Assembly (NCBI RefSeq): GCF_043555935.1
Contig: NZ_JBIGIB010000007.1
Coordinates: forward strand, 124,001-188,000
Length of the DNA stretch: 64,000 nucleotides
Origin: Pelomonas baiyunensis
GTDB lineage: Bacteria; Pseudomonadota; Gammaproteobacteria; Burkholderiales; Burkholderiaceae_C
Direction: 5' to 3'
Shown here: positions 18,824-27,386 of the stretch, one piece after another
Position numbering within the stretch: position 1 is the stretch's first letter
Layout of the letters: each line of letters opens with the position of its first letter
Program-made: the position numbers and the translations under genes
The notes under the pieces: model-generated
What the model was told of the DNA's origin: nothing
What the model saw: the letters and a program-made list of their open reading frames with translations, nothing else
Database searches by the model: none

Positions 18824-19846
18824 TCAGCCGCCCCAGCCGCCCGTCACCACCAGCTTGCCGCGCATCTGCCCCGATTCCAGTCGGGCATGGGCCGCGCGCA
18901 GTTGCGCAGCGTTGATCGGGCTCAGCACCTCGGTCACGGTGCTGCGCAATTGGCCGGCATCCACCAAGTCAGCCACGCGGGCCAGCAGGCGGCCTTGCTC
19001 GGCCAGGTCGGGCGTGCCGTACAGCGAGCGGGTGAACATCAGCTCCCAGTGCAGCGAGATGGACTTGCGCTTCAGGGCCATCACGTCCAGCGGCGCGGTG
19101 GGGTCGTCAATCAGCGCGATGCGGCCCTGCGGCGCGGTCACCTCCACCAGCTGTGCCCAGTGCTGGTCGGTGTGCGTGAGGCTGGCCACGTGGTGCACCT
19201 CGGGCACGCCGGCCGCGGCGAGTTGGGCGCGCAGGGGCTGGTGGTGGTCCACCACGGCATGGGCGCCCAGTTCCCGCACCCAGGCTTGCGTGTCGGGCCG
19301 GCTGGCCGTGGCCACAATGCGCAGCTGCGTCAGCTGCCGCGCCAGTTGCACCAGCAGCGACCCCACGCCTCCGGCGGCGCCCACCACCAGCAACGTCTGC
19401 CCCGCGCCGCCGCCCTCGGGCACGCCGAGGCGGTCGAACAGCAACTCCCACGCGGTGATGGCCGTCAGCGGCAAGGCGGCGGCCTGGGCATCGGTGGCGT
19501 CGCGCGGGGCCCGTGCGGCGATGCGGTGATCCACGCAGTGCAGCTCGGCATTGCTGCCCCGGCGGTCGATGGCGCCGGCGTAGTACACCCGGTCGCCCAC
19601 GGCGAAGCCGGTCACGGCGGGGCCGATGGATTCGACAACGCCCACGGCGTCCCAGCCCAGCACCTCGGGCTGGCCGGGTTGCGGTGCGCGGTTGCGGCGC
19701 ACCTTGGTGTCCACCGGGTTCACCGACACCGCCTGCACCCGCACCCGCAGGTCGTGCGGGCGCAGCGGGGGTTCGGGCAGGGTCAGGTCCAACAAGGCCT
19801 CGGGGTGCGAGGCCGGCAGGGATTGCAGGTAGCCAACAGCGTGCAT
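18824..19846 (-). CDS. Zinc-independent medium-chain dehydrogenase (quinone-oxidoreductase-like)
   Basis: A 340-aa medium-chain dehydrogenase/reductase annotated in relatives as zinc-type alcohol dehydrogenase-like. The Rossmann motif is VVGAAGGVGSLLVQLARQL, and the N-terminal domain has VQAVSVNPVDTKVRRN. The catalytic-zinc motif GHE is replaced by GWDAVG and the structural-zinc cysteine cluster is missing, so it should act like an NADPH quinone/enone reductase. The ATG at 19846 gives the usual start MHAVGYLQSLP; an in-frame ATG 30 bases upstream is the alternative. It is divergent from a LysR gene 90 bases away, probably its regulator. Confidence 0.88.
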   Translation of the reverse strand: MHAVGYLQSLPASHPEALLDLTLPEPPLRPHDLRVRVQAVSVNPVDTKVRRNRAPQPGQPEVLGWDAVGVVESIGPAVTGFAVGDRVYYAGAIDRRGSNAELHCVDHRIAARAPRDATDAQAAALPLTAITAWELLFDRLGVPEGGGAGQTLLVVGAAGGVGSLLVQLARQLTQLRIVATASRPDTQAWVRELGAHAVVDHHQPLRAQLAAAGVPEVHHVASLTHTDQHWAQLVEVTAPQGRIALIDDPTAPLDVMALKRKSISLHWELMFTRSLYGTPDLAEQGRLLARVADLVDAGQLRSTVTEVLSPINAAQLRAAHARLESGQMRGKLVVTGGWGG

Positions 19847-19936
19847 GGTTCCGTCCAGATGCGAAAGGGCGCTCATGGTGGCCGCCCGCATTGCCATCAA
19901 AAAGCCTATGCTGAGCAATTCAGTTTCACGCTTTAC

Positions 19937-20860
19937 ATGAAGATGGACCGCCTGGCCCCGCTGCAACTTTTTTTGGCTGTGGCCGATGCCGGCAGTTTTT
20001 CCGCCGCCGCGCGGCGGCTGGACCTGGGCGCCGTGCAGGCCAGTGCCACCATCGCTCGGCTGGAGCGCGAGCTGGGCGTGCGCCTGTTCGAGCGCAGCAC
20101 ACGGCGCCTGCGGCTGACCGAGGCCGGCGAACACTGGCTGCCGCATGCGCGCGCCCTGGTGGCCGCATGGGACGCCGGCCAGGCCGCCCTGCGCGACGCC
20201 GCCGGCGGCGACCGCCCGCTGGCCGGCCGGCTGCGGCTGAGCCTGCCCAGCGACCTGGGCCGCCAGCACCTGTGGCACTGGCTGGAAGCCGCGGCCGACC
20301 GCGAGGGCGAACCCGACCTGCAACTGGAAGTGCGCCTCAGCGACCGCCTGGCCGACCTGGTGCAAGACCCGGTGGACCACGCCGTGCGCTACGGCACCCC
20401 GCCCGACTCCACCCTCATCGCCCTGCCCCTGGCGCCGGCCAACCGGCGCGTGCTGTGCGCCAGCCCGGCCTACGTGGCCCGCTGCGGCGCACCGCAACAC
20501 CCGAACGAGCTGGCCCACCACGCCTGCCTGCGCTTTGTGCTGGGCGAGAGCGTGCACGGCCGCTGGCGGTTTGACAGCCCCACGGGCGACACCGTGGCCG
20601 TGGAGGTGCGCGGCCCCCGCGTGGCCGACGACGGCGGCCTGGTGCGCGAATGGGCCCTGGCCGGCCTGGGCGTGGCCTACAAGAGCCGGCTGGATGTGGC
20701 CAGCGACCTGGCCGCCGGCCGCCTGGTGCCCCTGCTGCCCGACTGGCTGGGCGAGCCCGCGCCCCTGCACTGGATGGCCGTGGGCCGCCACCGGCTGAGC
20801 CCGGCGCTGCACCGCGTCATCGCGCACCTGCGCAGCCGCTGCGACGAATTGCTGCGCTGA
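19937..20860 (+). CDS. LysR-family transcriptional regulator
   Basis: A 307-aa regulator. The N-terminal winged helix-turn-helix is typical: FLAVADAGSFSAAARRLDL, then LERELGVRLFERSTRRLRLTEAG in two blocks. The effector domain begins near residue 95 (RLRLSLPSDLGRQHL) and includes the DHAVRYG segment seen in this branch (LeuO/aaeR-like short-chain group). The ATG at 19937 is used; MDRL two codons later is equally possible. Divergent organisation with the dehydrogenase (starts 90 bases apart) is the classic LysR target arrangement, so it most likely controls that gene and itself. Confidence 0.92.
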   Translation: MKMDRLAPLQLFLAVADAGSFSAAARRLDLGAVQASATIARLERELGVRLFERSTRRLRLTEAGEHWLPHARALVAAWDAGQAALRDAAGGDRPLAGRLRLSLPSDLGRQHLWHWLEAAADREGEPDLQLEVRLSDRLADLVQDPVDHAVRYGTPPDSTLIALPLAPANRRVLCASPAYVARCGAPQHPNELAHHACLRFVLGESVHGRWRFDSPTGDTVAVEVRGPRVADDGGLVREWALAGLGVAYKSRLDVASDLAAGRLVPLLPDWLGEPAPLHWMAVGRHRLSPALHRVIAHLRSRCDELLR

Positions 20861-20861
20861 C

Positions 20862-20881
20862 CGCCGCACCGGCCAGCGGCG
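20862..20881. other. GC-rich inverted repeat between convergent genes
   Basis: CGCCGC and GCGGCG arms of six bases enclose an eight-base loop directly after the LysR stop and 19 bases before the thiDE stop. It could slow polymerase from both sides, but there is no T-tract on either strand, so it is not a proper intrinsic terminator. Confidence 0.3.
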
Positions 20882-20899
20882 CCTCGCCATCCGCCCGGG

Positions 20900-22462
20900 T
20901 CAACCCGCCAGCGTGGGCCGCGGCCAGCCGGGCTCAGGGGTCAGCGGCATGCCGGCCCCGCTGCGCCACGCCGCCTGCCAGTCGGCCACCGGGGTGCTCA
21001 GCAAGCCCCGCACCACGCAGCCCGCCGCCGCACCCGTGGCGGCCACCTGCACCAACTGTTCTGGCGCGAGCACGCCGCCAATGCCCACCACCGGCATGGG
21101 CGCCATGGCCGCCCACCACGCCAGGTTGCCCAGCCCCTGCGGGTGCCAGGGCATGTCCTTGGTGAGCGTGGGCCAAACCGGCCCGCAGGCCACGTAGTCG
21201 GGCGCCCAGGCCACGGCGCGCGCCAGTTCCCACAGGCTGTGCGAGCTCAAGCCCAGCCGCAGGCCCTGCGCCCGGGCCTGGGCCAGATCGGCCCGGTCGG
21301 CCGCGTCCAGGGCCAGCAAATCCTCCTGGCCCAGGTGCACGAAGTCCACGCCCAGCGCGAGCGCCGCGCGCCAGTGGTCGTTCAAGATCAAGGTGCGCCC
21401 CAAGCGCCGGGCCGCGTCGCGCGCTGGCTGCACCTCCGCCGCCAGCCGGGTGCGCCAGGCTGCGCCGGGTTCCTGCGCGCCTCGCTTCATGCGCAGCTGC
21501 ACGGTGCGCAGGCCAGCCTCGAACAACGCGGCGGCGTGCGCGCCCCGGTCGGTGATGCCGTACACGCCCTCGACGGCCGGAGGCGCAGCTGGGGCGTGCG
21601 CCCGACCCGGCCAAGAACTCGGCGCGTGCGAAAACAAGCCCGGCAACAACGCCGGGTCGGTGATGAAGGCGCCACGGGGCCGCACCGGCCCCGCACCGGC
21701 ACCCGGCGGCGTGCCGAACGACGCGTCCGGCTGCAAGCCCGAGGCGGTCAGCATCTTGGCCAGCACGACGGCGTCGGCGGGCACAAAGCCGCGCGCCAGG
21801 CCCGCCGCCAGGGCGGTGGCGAAACAGCAGCCCGTGCCGTGGTGGTGCTGCGCGCTGCGCCGGGGCAAGCCCAGCCAGCCCTGGGCGTGGGGGCTGTGCA
21901 ACCAGTCCAGCGCCAGCGGGCCGGGCTCGTCGCCGCCGGTGATGCACACCGTCTCCACCCCCAACGCCACCGCCTGCTGCGGTGCGCTGCCCTCGCCCAC
22001 CAGCCGCGTGGCCTCCCGGCGGTTGGGCGTGACGGCCGTGGCGCGGGGCAGCAACTCCTCGCGGTAGGCGCGCAGCAGTTCCTCGGTGGCAAACGAGGCG
22101 CCCGTGGTGGCCCCCAGCACCGGGTCCACCACCAGGGCCACCGGGCCGCGCTCGCGCAAGCGGTCCACCCACCGGGTGACGACGCGCAACTGCGCCACGC
22201 CGCCCAGCAGCCCGGTCTTGACGGCCACGGGCGGCAGGTCGTCGGCCAGCGCAGCCAGTTGCGCGTCCAGCTGCTCGGGCGGCACCGGCCACACGGCTTG
22301 CACCGCCACGCTGTTCTGTGCGGTCAGTGCGGCCGCCACGGGGCACAGGTGCACGCCGGCCGCATCGGCTGCGCGCTGGTCGGCACTCAAGCCCGCGCCG
22401 CCGCCGGTGTCCAGCCCGGCCACGCTCCACACGATGGGGGGCTTCATGCGAGGCGGCGTCAT
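20900..22462 (-). CDS. thiDE: Bifunctional hydroxymethylpyrimidine kinase / thiamine-phosphate synthase fusion
   Basis: A 520-aa ThiD-ThiE fusion. The ThiD half (about residues 8-260) phosphorylates HMP: it has the AGLDTGGGAGLSAD substrate loop and the catalytic HGTGCCFATALAAGLARG block. The ThiE half (about 300-500) joins HMP-PP to thiazole phosphate: GVYGITDRG, TVQLRMKRG, LILNDHWRAAL, VHLGQEDL and GPVWPTLTK are all present. The ThiD loop is unusual; most have D-P/S-S-GGAGI. The ATG at 22462 overlaps the thiG stop as ATGA; a second Met five codons in is possible. Last gene of the thiamin operon. Confidence 0.93.
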   Translation of the reverse strand: MTPPRMKPPIVWSVAGLDTGGGAGLSADQRAADAAGVHLCPVAAALTAQNSVAVQAVWPVPPEQLDAQLAALADDLPPVAVKTGLLGGVAQLRVVTRWVDRLRERGPVALVVDPVLGATTGASFATEELLRAYREELLPRATAVTPNRREATRLVGEGSAPQQAVALGVETVCITGGDEPGPLALDWLHSPHAQGWLGLPRRSAQHHHGTGCCFATALAAGLARGFVPADAVVLAKMLTASGLQPDASFGTPPGAGAGPVRPRGAFITDPALLPGLFSHAPSSWPGRAHAPAAPPAVEGVYGITDRGAHAAALFEAGLRTVQLRMKRGAQEPGAAWRTRLAAEVQPARDAARRLGRTLILNDHWRAALALGVDFVHLGQEDLLALDAADRADLAQARAQGLRLGLSSHSLWELARAVAWAPDYVACGPVWPTLTKDMPWHPQGLGNLAWWAAMAPMPVVGIGGVLAPEQLVQVAATGAAAGCVVRGLLSTPVADWQAAWRSGAGMPLTPEPGWPRPTLAG

Positions 22463-23253
22463 GCGATCAGGAACGGCCGACCGCCCACCGGTGTGCTGGC
22501 CACGGCCATGGCCTGCGGCGCCATGACGCCCGCCTCATACCCCAGCCGCCCCGCCTCGATCGCCCGCGCGAACGCGGCCGCCATGCGCACCGGGTCGCCC
22601 GCCTGCGCCACGGCCGAGTTCAGCAGCACTGCGTCCAGCCCCAGCTCCATCGCCTGGGCCGCGTGCGAGGGCGCGCCAATGCCAGCGTCCACGATCAGCG
22701 GCACGCCGGGCAGGCGCTCGCGCAACGTGCGCAGCGCAAACGGGTTCAGCAGCCCCTGACCCGAGCCGATGGGCGCGCCCCAGGGCATCAGCACCTCGCA
22801 GCCCACATCCAGCAGGCGGCGGCAGGTGACGAGGTCGTCGGTGCAGTACGGAAACACCTGGAAGCCGTCCTTCACCAGCGCCTCGGCAGCGGTGACCAGC
22901 TCCCACGGGTCGGGTTGCAGCGTGTACTCATCGCCCACCACCTCCAGCTTGATCCAGGCGGTGTCGTACAGCTCACGCGCCATGTGGGCCAGGGTGATGG
23001 CCTCTTGCGCGGTGCGGCAACCGGCGGTGTTGGGCAGCAGGTGGCCGCCTTGCACCTGCAGCACCGCGCGGATGGTGGCTACAAAGCCGTTGTCGCCCGC
23101 CGCGGCCAGCGTGCGCTTGAGGCCCACGGTCAGCACCTGGGCGCCACTGGCCTGCAGGGCCTGACCCAACACCGCAGGCGACGGGTAGCCGGCGGTGCCG
23201 AGCAAAAAGCGGCTGCGCAGTGCGCGGCCATACAAGGTGAAGGACATGGTCAT
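22459..23253 (-). CDS. thiG: Thiazole synthase
   Basis: Builds the thiazole phosphate ring from deoxyxylulose phosphate, dehydroglycine and ThiS-thiocarboxylate. 264 aa, normal length. It starts FTLYGRALRSRFLLGTAGYP; the catalytic lysine lies in WIKLEVVGDEYTLQPD, and PLIVDAGIGAPSHAAQAMELG plus GLDAVLLNSAVA are the phosphate-binding end of the barrel. The ATG at 23253 overlaps the thiS stop as ATGA; a second ATG two codons later also fits. It ends with another ATGA overlap onto thiDE, so the S-G-DE part of the operon is fully coupled. Confidence 0.96.
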   Translation of the reverse strand: MTMSFTLYGRALRSRFLLGTAGYPSPAVLGQALQASGAQVLTVGLKRTLAAAGDNGFVATIRAVLQVQGGHLLPNTAGCRTAQEAITLAHMARELYDTAWIKLEVVGDEYTLQPDPWELVTAAEALVKDGFQVFPYCTDDLVTCRRLLDVGCEVLMPWGAPIGSGQGLLNPFALRTLRERLPGVPLIVDAGIGAPSHAAQAMELGLDAVLLNSAVAQAGDPVRMAAAFARAIEAGRLGYEAGVMAPQAMAVASTPVGGRPFLIA

Positions 23254-23453
23254 CCGCCCGTGATGGGTTGAATCAAGGTCAGCGCGTCGCCCGGCTCGAT
23301 CAGCGTCGAGTCGCGCAGGGCTCGGGGCACGAAACGGCCGTTCAGGGCCGTGGCCACGTCGTTCGGCGCACGGCCCTGCTCGGCCAGCAGCGCGGCCACG
23401 GTCAGGCCAGCGCGCCACGGCTGGGGGTGGTGGTTCAGGGTGAACTCAGGCAT
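23250..23453 (-). CDS. thiS: Sulfur carrier protein ThiS
   Basis: A 67-aa ubiquitin-like sulfur carrier. It ends in Gly-Gly (PITGG), the C-terminus that is adenylated and thiocarboxylated before donating sulfur to ThiG. LNGRFVPRALRDSTLIEPGD in the middle is typical. The ATG at 23453 lies inside the 3' end of thiO (19-base overlap); longer in-frame readings are only the thiO region in another frame. The stop overlaps thiG as ATGA. Confidence 0.93.
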   Translation of the reverse strand: MPEFTLNHHPQPWRAGLTVAALLAEQGRAPNDVATALNGRFVPRALRDSTLIEPGDALTLIQPITGG

Positions 23454-24460
23454 GAGAGGGCTTTCTCGGCCAGCGCCGGGGCCAGCAGCCAGCCGTGGCG
23501 GTACAGGCCATTGATGCGCAGCAGGCCGGGCTCGTGATGCAGCACGGGGCGGTGATCCGGCAAGGCCGGGCGCAGCTGGGTGTCCAGGTGCACGATGCGT
23601 GCCTCGGCCAGGCCAGGCAGCACGCTGTGGGCCGCGGCCATCAGCTCCACGGCACTGCGCAGGCTGACGGGCGAGCGGTCTTCGCTTTCCACCTCCGAGG
23701 CGCCCACCACGATGAGGTCGCCCGGCCGCGGCACGAGGTACACGCGGTGGCGCGGGTGCATCAAGCGCACCGGCCGCTGCAGCACCACGCCGGGCGCGTG
23801 CAGCCACACCACCTCGCCGCGCACACCGCGCAGGCGCGGCAGGTCGGGCTGCGCACCCAGGCCCCGGGTGTCGATGGCGAGGTCGGCGTCCAGCACGTGG
23901 CCGTCGTCCAGTTCAAGCCGGTTCGGCTGCACGCGGGCCACACGGCGGCCCCAGCGCCAGTCCACCCCTGAGGCGTCTTCCGCCAACGCAGCGAGCATGT
24001 CGCGGGGCAGCACCTGGCCTTCGCCCGGCAGTTGCCAGGCTTTGAGGTCGGGCGCGAGATGAGGCTCCAGCGCACGCAAGGCCGCACGGTCCAGCGCCTG
24101 GGGCGCGGGCCCGTCATCGGGCTGCACGCGCGCCAGCACCCGCTGCGCCGCGCCCAGGTCGCTGCCATGCGCCAGCAGCAGGCTGCCCGAGGTGCGCACC
24201 AGCTCCGGCCGGCCCAGCGCCTGCGCGATCTGCGGCCACAGCGTGAGCGAACGCCAGCCCAGTTCGGCAATGTCGGGCTCGGCGTGCTCGCGCTCGGCCA
24301 GCGGGCTCAGCATGCCGGCGGCCGTGAAGCCCGCCGCCGCAGGGTCGCGCGGGCCGCTGGCCGCGTCCACCACGCGCACGCGGTGGCCCGCCCGGGCCAG
24401 CTGCCAAGCCAGCAGCCGGCCCATGACGCCGGCGCCGGCCATCGCAATGTCCAGCGGCAT
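23435..24460 (-). CDS. thiO: Glycine oxidase ThiO (FAD-dependent)
   Basis: A 341-aa FAD-dependent amine oxidase that makes the dehydroglycine needed for thiazole synthesis in aerobic organisms. The dinucleotide-binding motif is at the start (IAMAGAGVMGRLLAWQLARAG, Gly-rich). AAGFTAAGMLSPLAE and the C-terminal INGLYRHGWLLAPALAE block match ThiO. The ATG at 24460 is chosen for MPLDIAMAGAG, directly before the first beta strand; the gap to the thiC stop is five bases. Its presence between thiC and thiS supports ThiO rather than another DAO-family oxidase. Confidence 0.92.
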   Translation of the reverse strand: MPLDIAMAGAGVMGRLLAWQLARAGHRVRVVDAASGPRDPAAAGFTAAGMLSPLAEREHAEPDIAELGWRSLTLWPQIAQALGRPELVRTSGSLLLAHGSDLGAAQRVLARVQPDDGPAPQALDRAALRALEPHLAPDLKAWQLPGEGQVLPRDMLAALAEDASGVDWRWGRRVARVQPNRLELDDGHVLDADLAIDTRGLGAQPDLPRLRGVRGEVVWLHAPGVVLQRPVRLMHPRHRVYLVPRPGDLIVVGASEVESEDRSPVSLRSAVELMAAAHSVLPGLAEARIVHLDTQLRPALPDHRPVLHHEPGLLRINGLYRHGWLLAPALAEKALSCLSSP

Positions 24461-24465
24461 GGCGC

Positions 24466-26316
<1,851 letters not shown>

Positions 26317-26412
26317 AGCAGCGGTCTCCTGGAGCAAAGGGTTGCGTTTGCTCCGTGGCCGCCTGTGGATGCAGGGCGCGGGTGGCCCCACGCCTGCACG
26401 CCTCATGGCATG

Positions 26413-26515
26413 CGCTCTCCTTACGCCGGTACTAGCCGGTTCAAGTTCACGGGTTCGGTCGGTGACCGTCTCAGCGTCTGGGCTTGGCTTTCGCCACGCC
26501 CGAGCACCCCGGAGC
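26413..26515 (-). ncRNA. TPP riboswitch (THI element) in the thiC leader
   Basis: On the minus strand the conserved TPP-sensing elements appear in order: GGGGTGC at the 5' side, CTGAGA (complement at 26469-26474), ACCCGTGAACTTGAACCGG, and GTACCGGCGTAAGGAGAGC closing the P1/P5 region. It ends 97 bases before the thiC GTG. TPP binding is expected to shut the operon off. No terminator hairpin with T-tract follows, so control is probably at translation initiation or by Rho. Confidence 0.95.
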
Positions 26516-26522
26516 GGGCGCG

Positions 26523-26552
26523 ATTCTGCAGGCATTCGCCCGCGCTCGCCAA
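26523..26552 (-). promoter_or_regulatory. Putative sigma-70 promoter of the thiamin operon
   Basis: On the minus strand, TTGGCG (complement at 26547-26552) and CAGAAT (26523-26528) are 18 bases apart, each matching four of six consensus positions. The implied start is close to the first base of the TPP aptamer, as expected for a riboswitch leader. It is moderate evidence only. Confidence 0.4.
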
Positions 26553-26563
26553 GCCCGGGCAAC

Positions 26564-26585
26564 AAAAAAGGCCCCGAAGGGCCTT
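26564..26585 (-). terminator. Intrinsic terminator of the PEP-CTERM gene
   Basis: Minus strand: seven-base-pair stem AAGGCCC / GGGCCTT around a TTCG tetraloop, followed by six T residues. It lies 30 bases past the stop of the gene at 26616-27125 and separates it from the thiamin promoter. Confidence 0.9.
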
Positions 26586-26615
26586 GTCAGTGAACTGCGC
26601 TGCGCGCTCGCGGTC

Positions 26616-27125
26616 TCAGGCGCGGCGGCGAGCCAGACCCAAGCCCAGCAGCGCCAGGCCCACCAGCGCCACGCTGGCCGGCTCCGGCACGGCGTTGGGG
26701 TCACGCACGGTGAAGGCCAGCGGGCCGCTGGCGAAGTTGCAGCCGTAGTTCTGCAGGTTGGAGTTCAGGCATTGCCCGGTGGTTTCCACGGTGCCAGAAC
26801 CGGCCACATCGGCGGTGAAGTCGAGCAGGAACAACGACGGGTCGGTGTCCCAGCTGGCGTTCACGAAGTTGCCCAGCACGAAGTTCTGCAGCGTCAGTTG
26901 CGGGGAGCCATCTTGCGTCAGCAGCCCGCCGCCCGAACCGCCACCGTCCACTTCGCCCGGCGTGGTGAAGCCTTGCAGCACCACTTCCACCTGAAACGCC
27001 TGACCCAGCACCAGGTTGTTCAGGTCCACGCCACCCACGCCGCGCATCAGCAAGGAAGGCGCGGCGCTGGCAACCAGCGCCGTGGCGGCAAGGGCGAGGC
27101 CAACGAGGGTGTTTTTGAACTGCAT
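26616..27125 (-). CDS. PEP-CTERM sorting-domain protein
   Basis: A 169-aa exported protein. The signal peptide (KNTLVGLALAATALVASAA) is followed by a short unknown domain of about 115 residues (rich in Gly, Leu, Asn; two cysteines in CLNSNLQNYGC). The C-terminus is a textbook PEP-CTERM anchor: VPEP, hydrophobic helix VALVGLALLGLGLA and an RRRA tail, which would be recognised and cleaved by an exosortase. The ATG at 27125 gives MQFKNT before the signal core. The gene stands alone; no exosortase or polysaccharide genes are in this window. The function of the mature domain is unknown. Confidence 0.88.
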   Translation of the reverse strand: MQFKNTLVGLALAATALVASAAPSLLMRGVGGVDLNNLVLGQAFQVEVVLQGFTTPGEVDGGGSGGGLLTQDGSPQLTLQNFVLGNFVNASWDTDPSLFLLDFTADVAGSGTVETTGQCLNSNLQNYGCNFASGPLAFTVRDPNAVPEPASVALVGLALLGLGLARRRA

Positions 27126-27284
27126 GTCCGTCTCCGGTGATTTATGACGCAGGGTATGCAATTCCCAGGCCAAGCGCCACCTTCCCTATGAAACATCTGG
27201 TTTCCGATGGCGTGGTGTAAAGCCAACCGACACCAAACTAGGGATACCCGCTGCCCAGCCGCTTGTTGCAGTGCAACAGACACC
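27126..27284. other. Gap upstream of the PEP-CTERM gene
   Basis: 160 bases of somewhat AT-richer sequence between the PEP-CTERM start and the RND-operon terminator. It must hold the PEP-CTERM promoter. I do not see a strong -10/-35 pair; CCTATGAAAC and TAGGGATAC stretches occur but are not in a clear arrangement. Confidence 0.3.
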
Positions 27285-27318
27285 ACAAAGAAAAATGGCC
27301 GACCCGGTTGGGTCGGCC
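27285..27318 (-). terminator. Intrinsic terminator of the first RND operon
   Basis: Minus strand: nine-base-pair stem GGCCGACCC / GGGTCGGCC with loop AACC (27297-27318), then ATTTTTCTTT. It lies about 70 bases past the RND permease stop at 27387. Strong, well-formed structure. Confidence 0.9.
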
Positions 27319-27386
27319 AAAGCGCAGGAGCGCGCTCGAGGGAGATTCAGAGGCGGCTGGACGCCGCGGCATGGGTGGCTGTGAGC

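Noticed and set aside
18887..19936. Long N-terminal extension of the LysR frame
   Set aside because: It runs antisense through the dehydrogenase gene; the LysR HTH begins only at 19937.
20862..20881. Intrinsic terminator between LysR and thiDE
   Set aside because: Hairpin present but no T-tract on either strand; listed only as an inverted repeat.
19847..20890. N-terminal extension of the dehydrogenase frame
   Set aside because: It runs antisense through the LysR gene; conserved dehydrogenase sequence begins at 19846.
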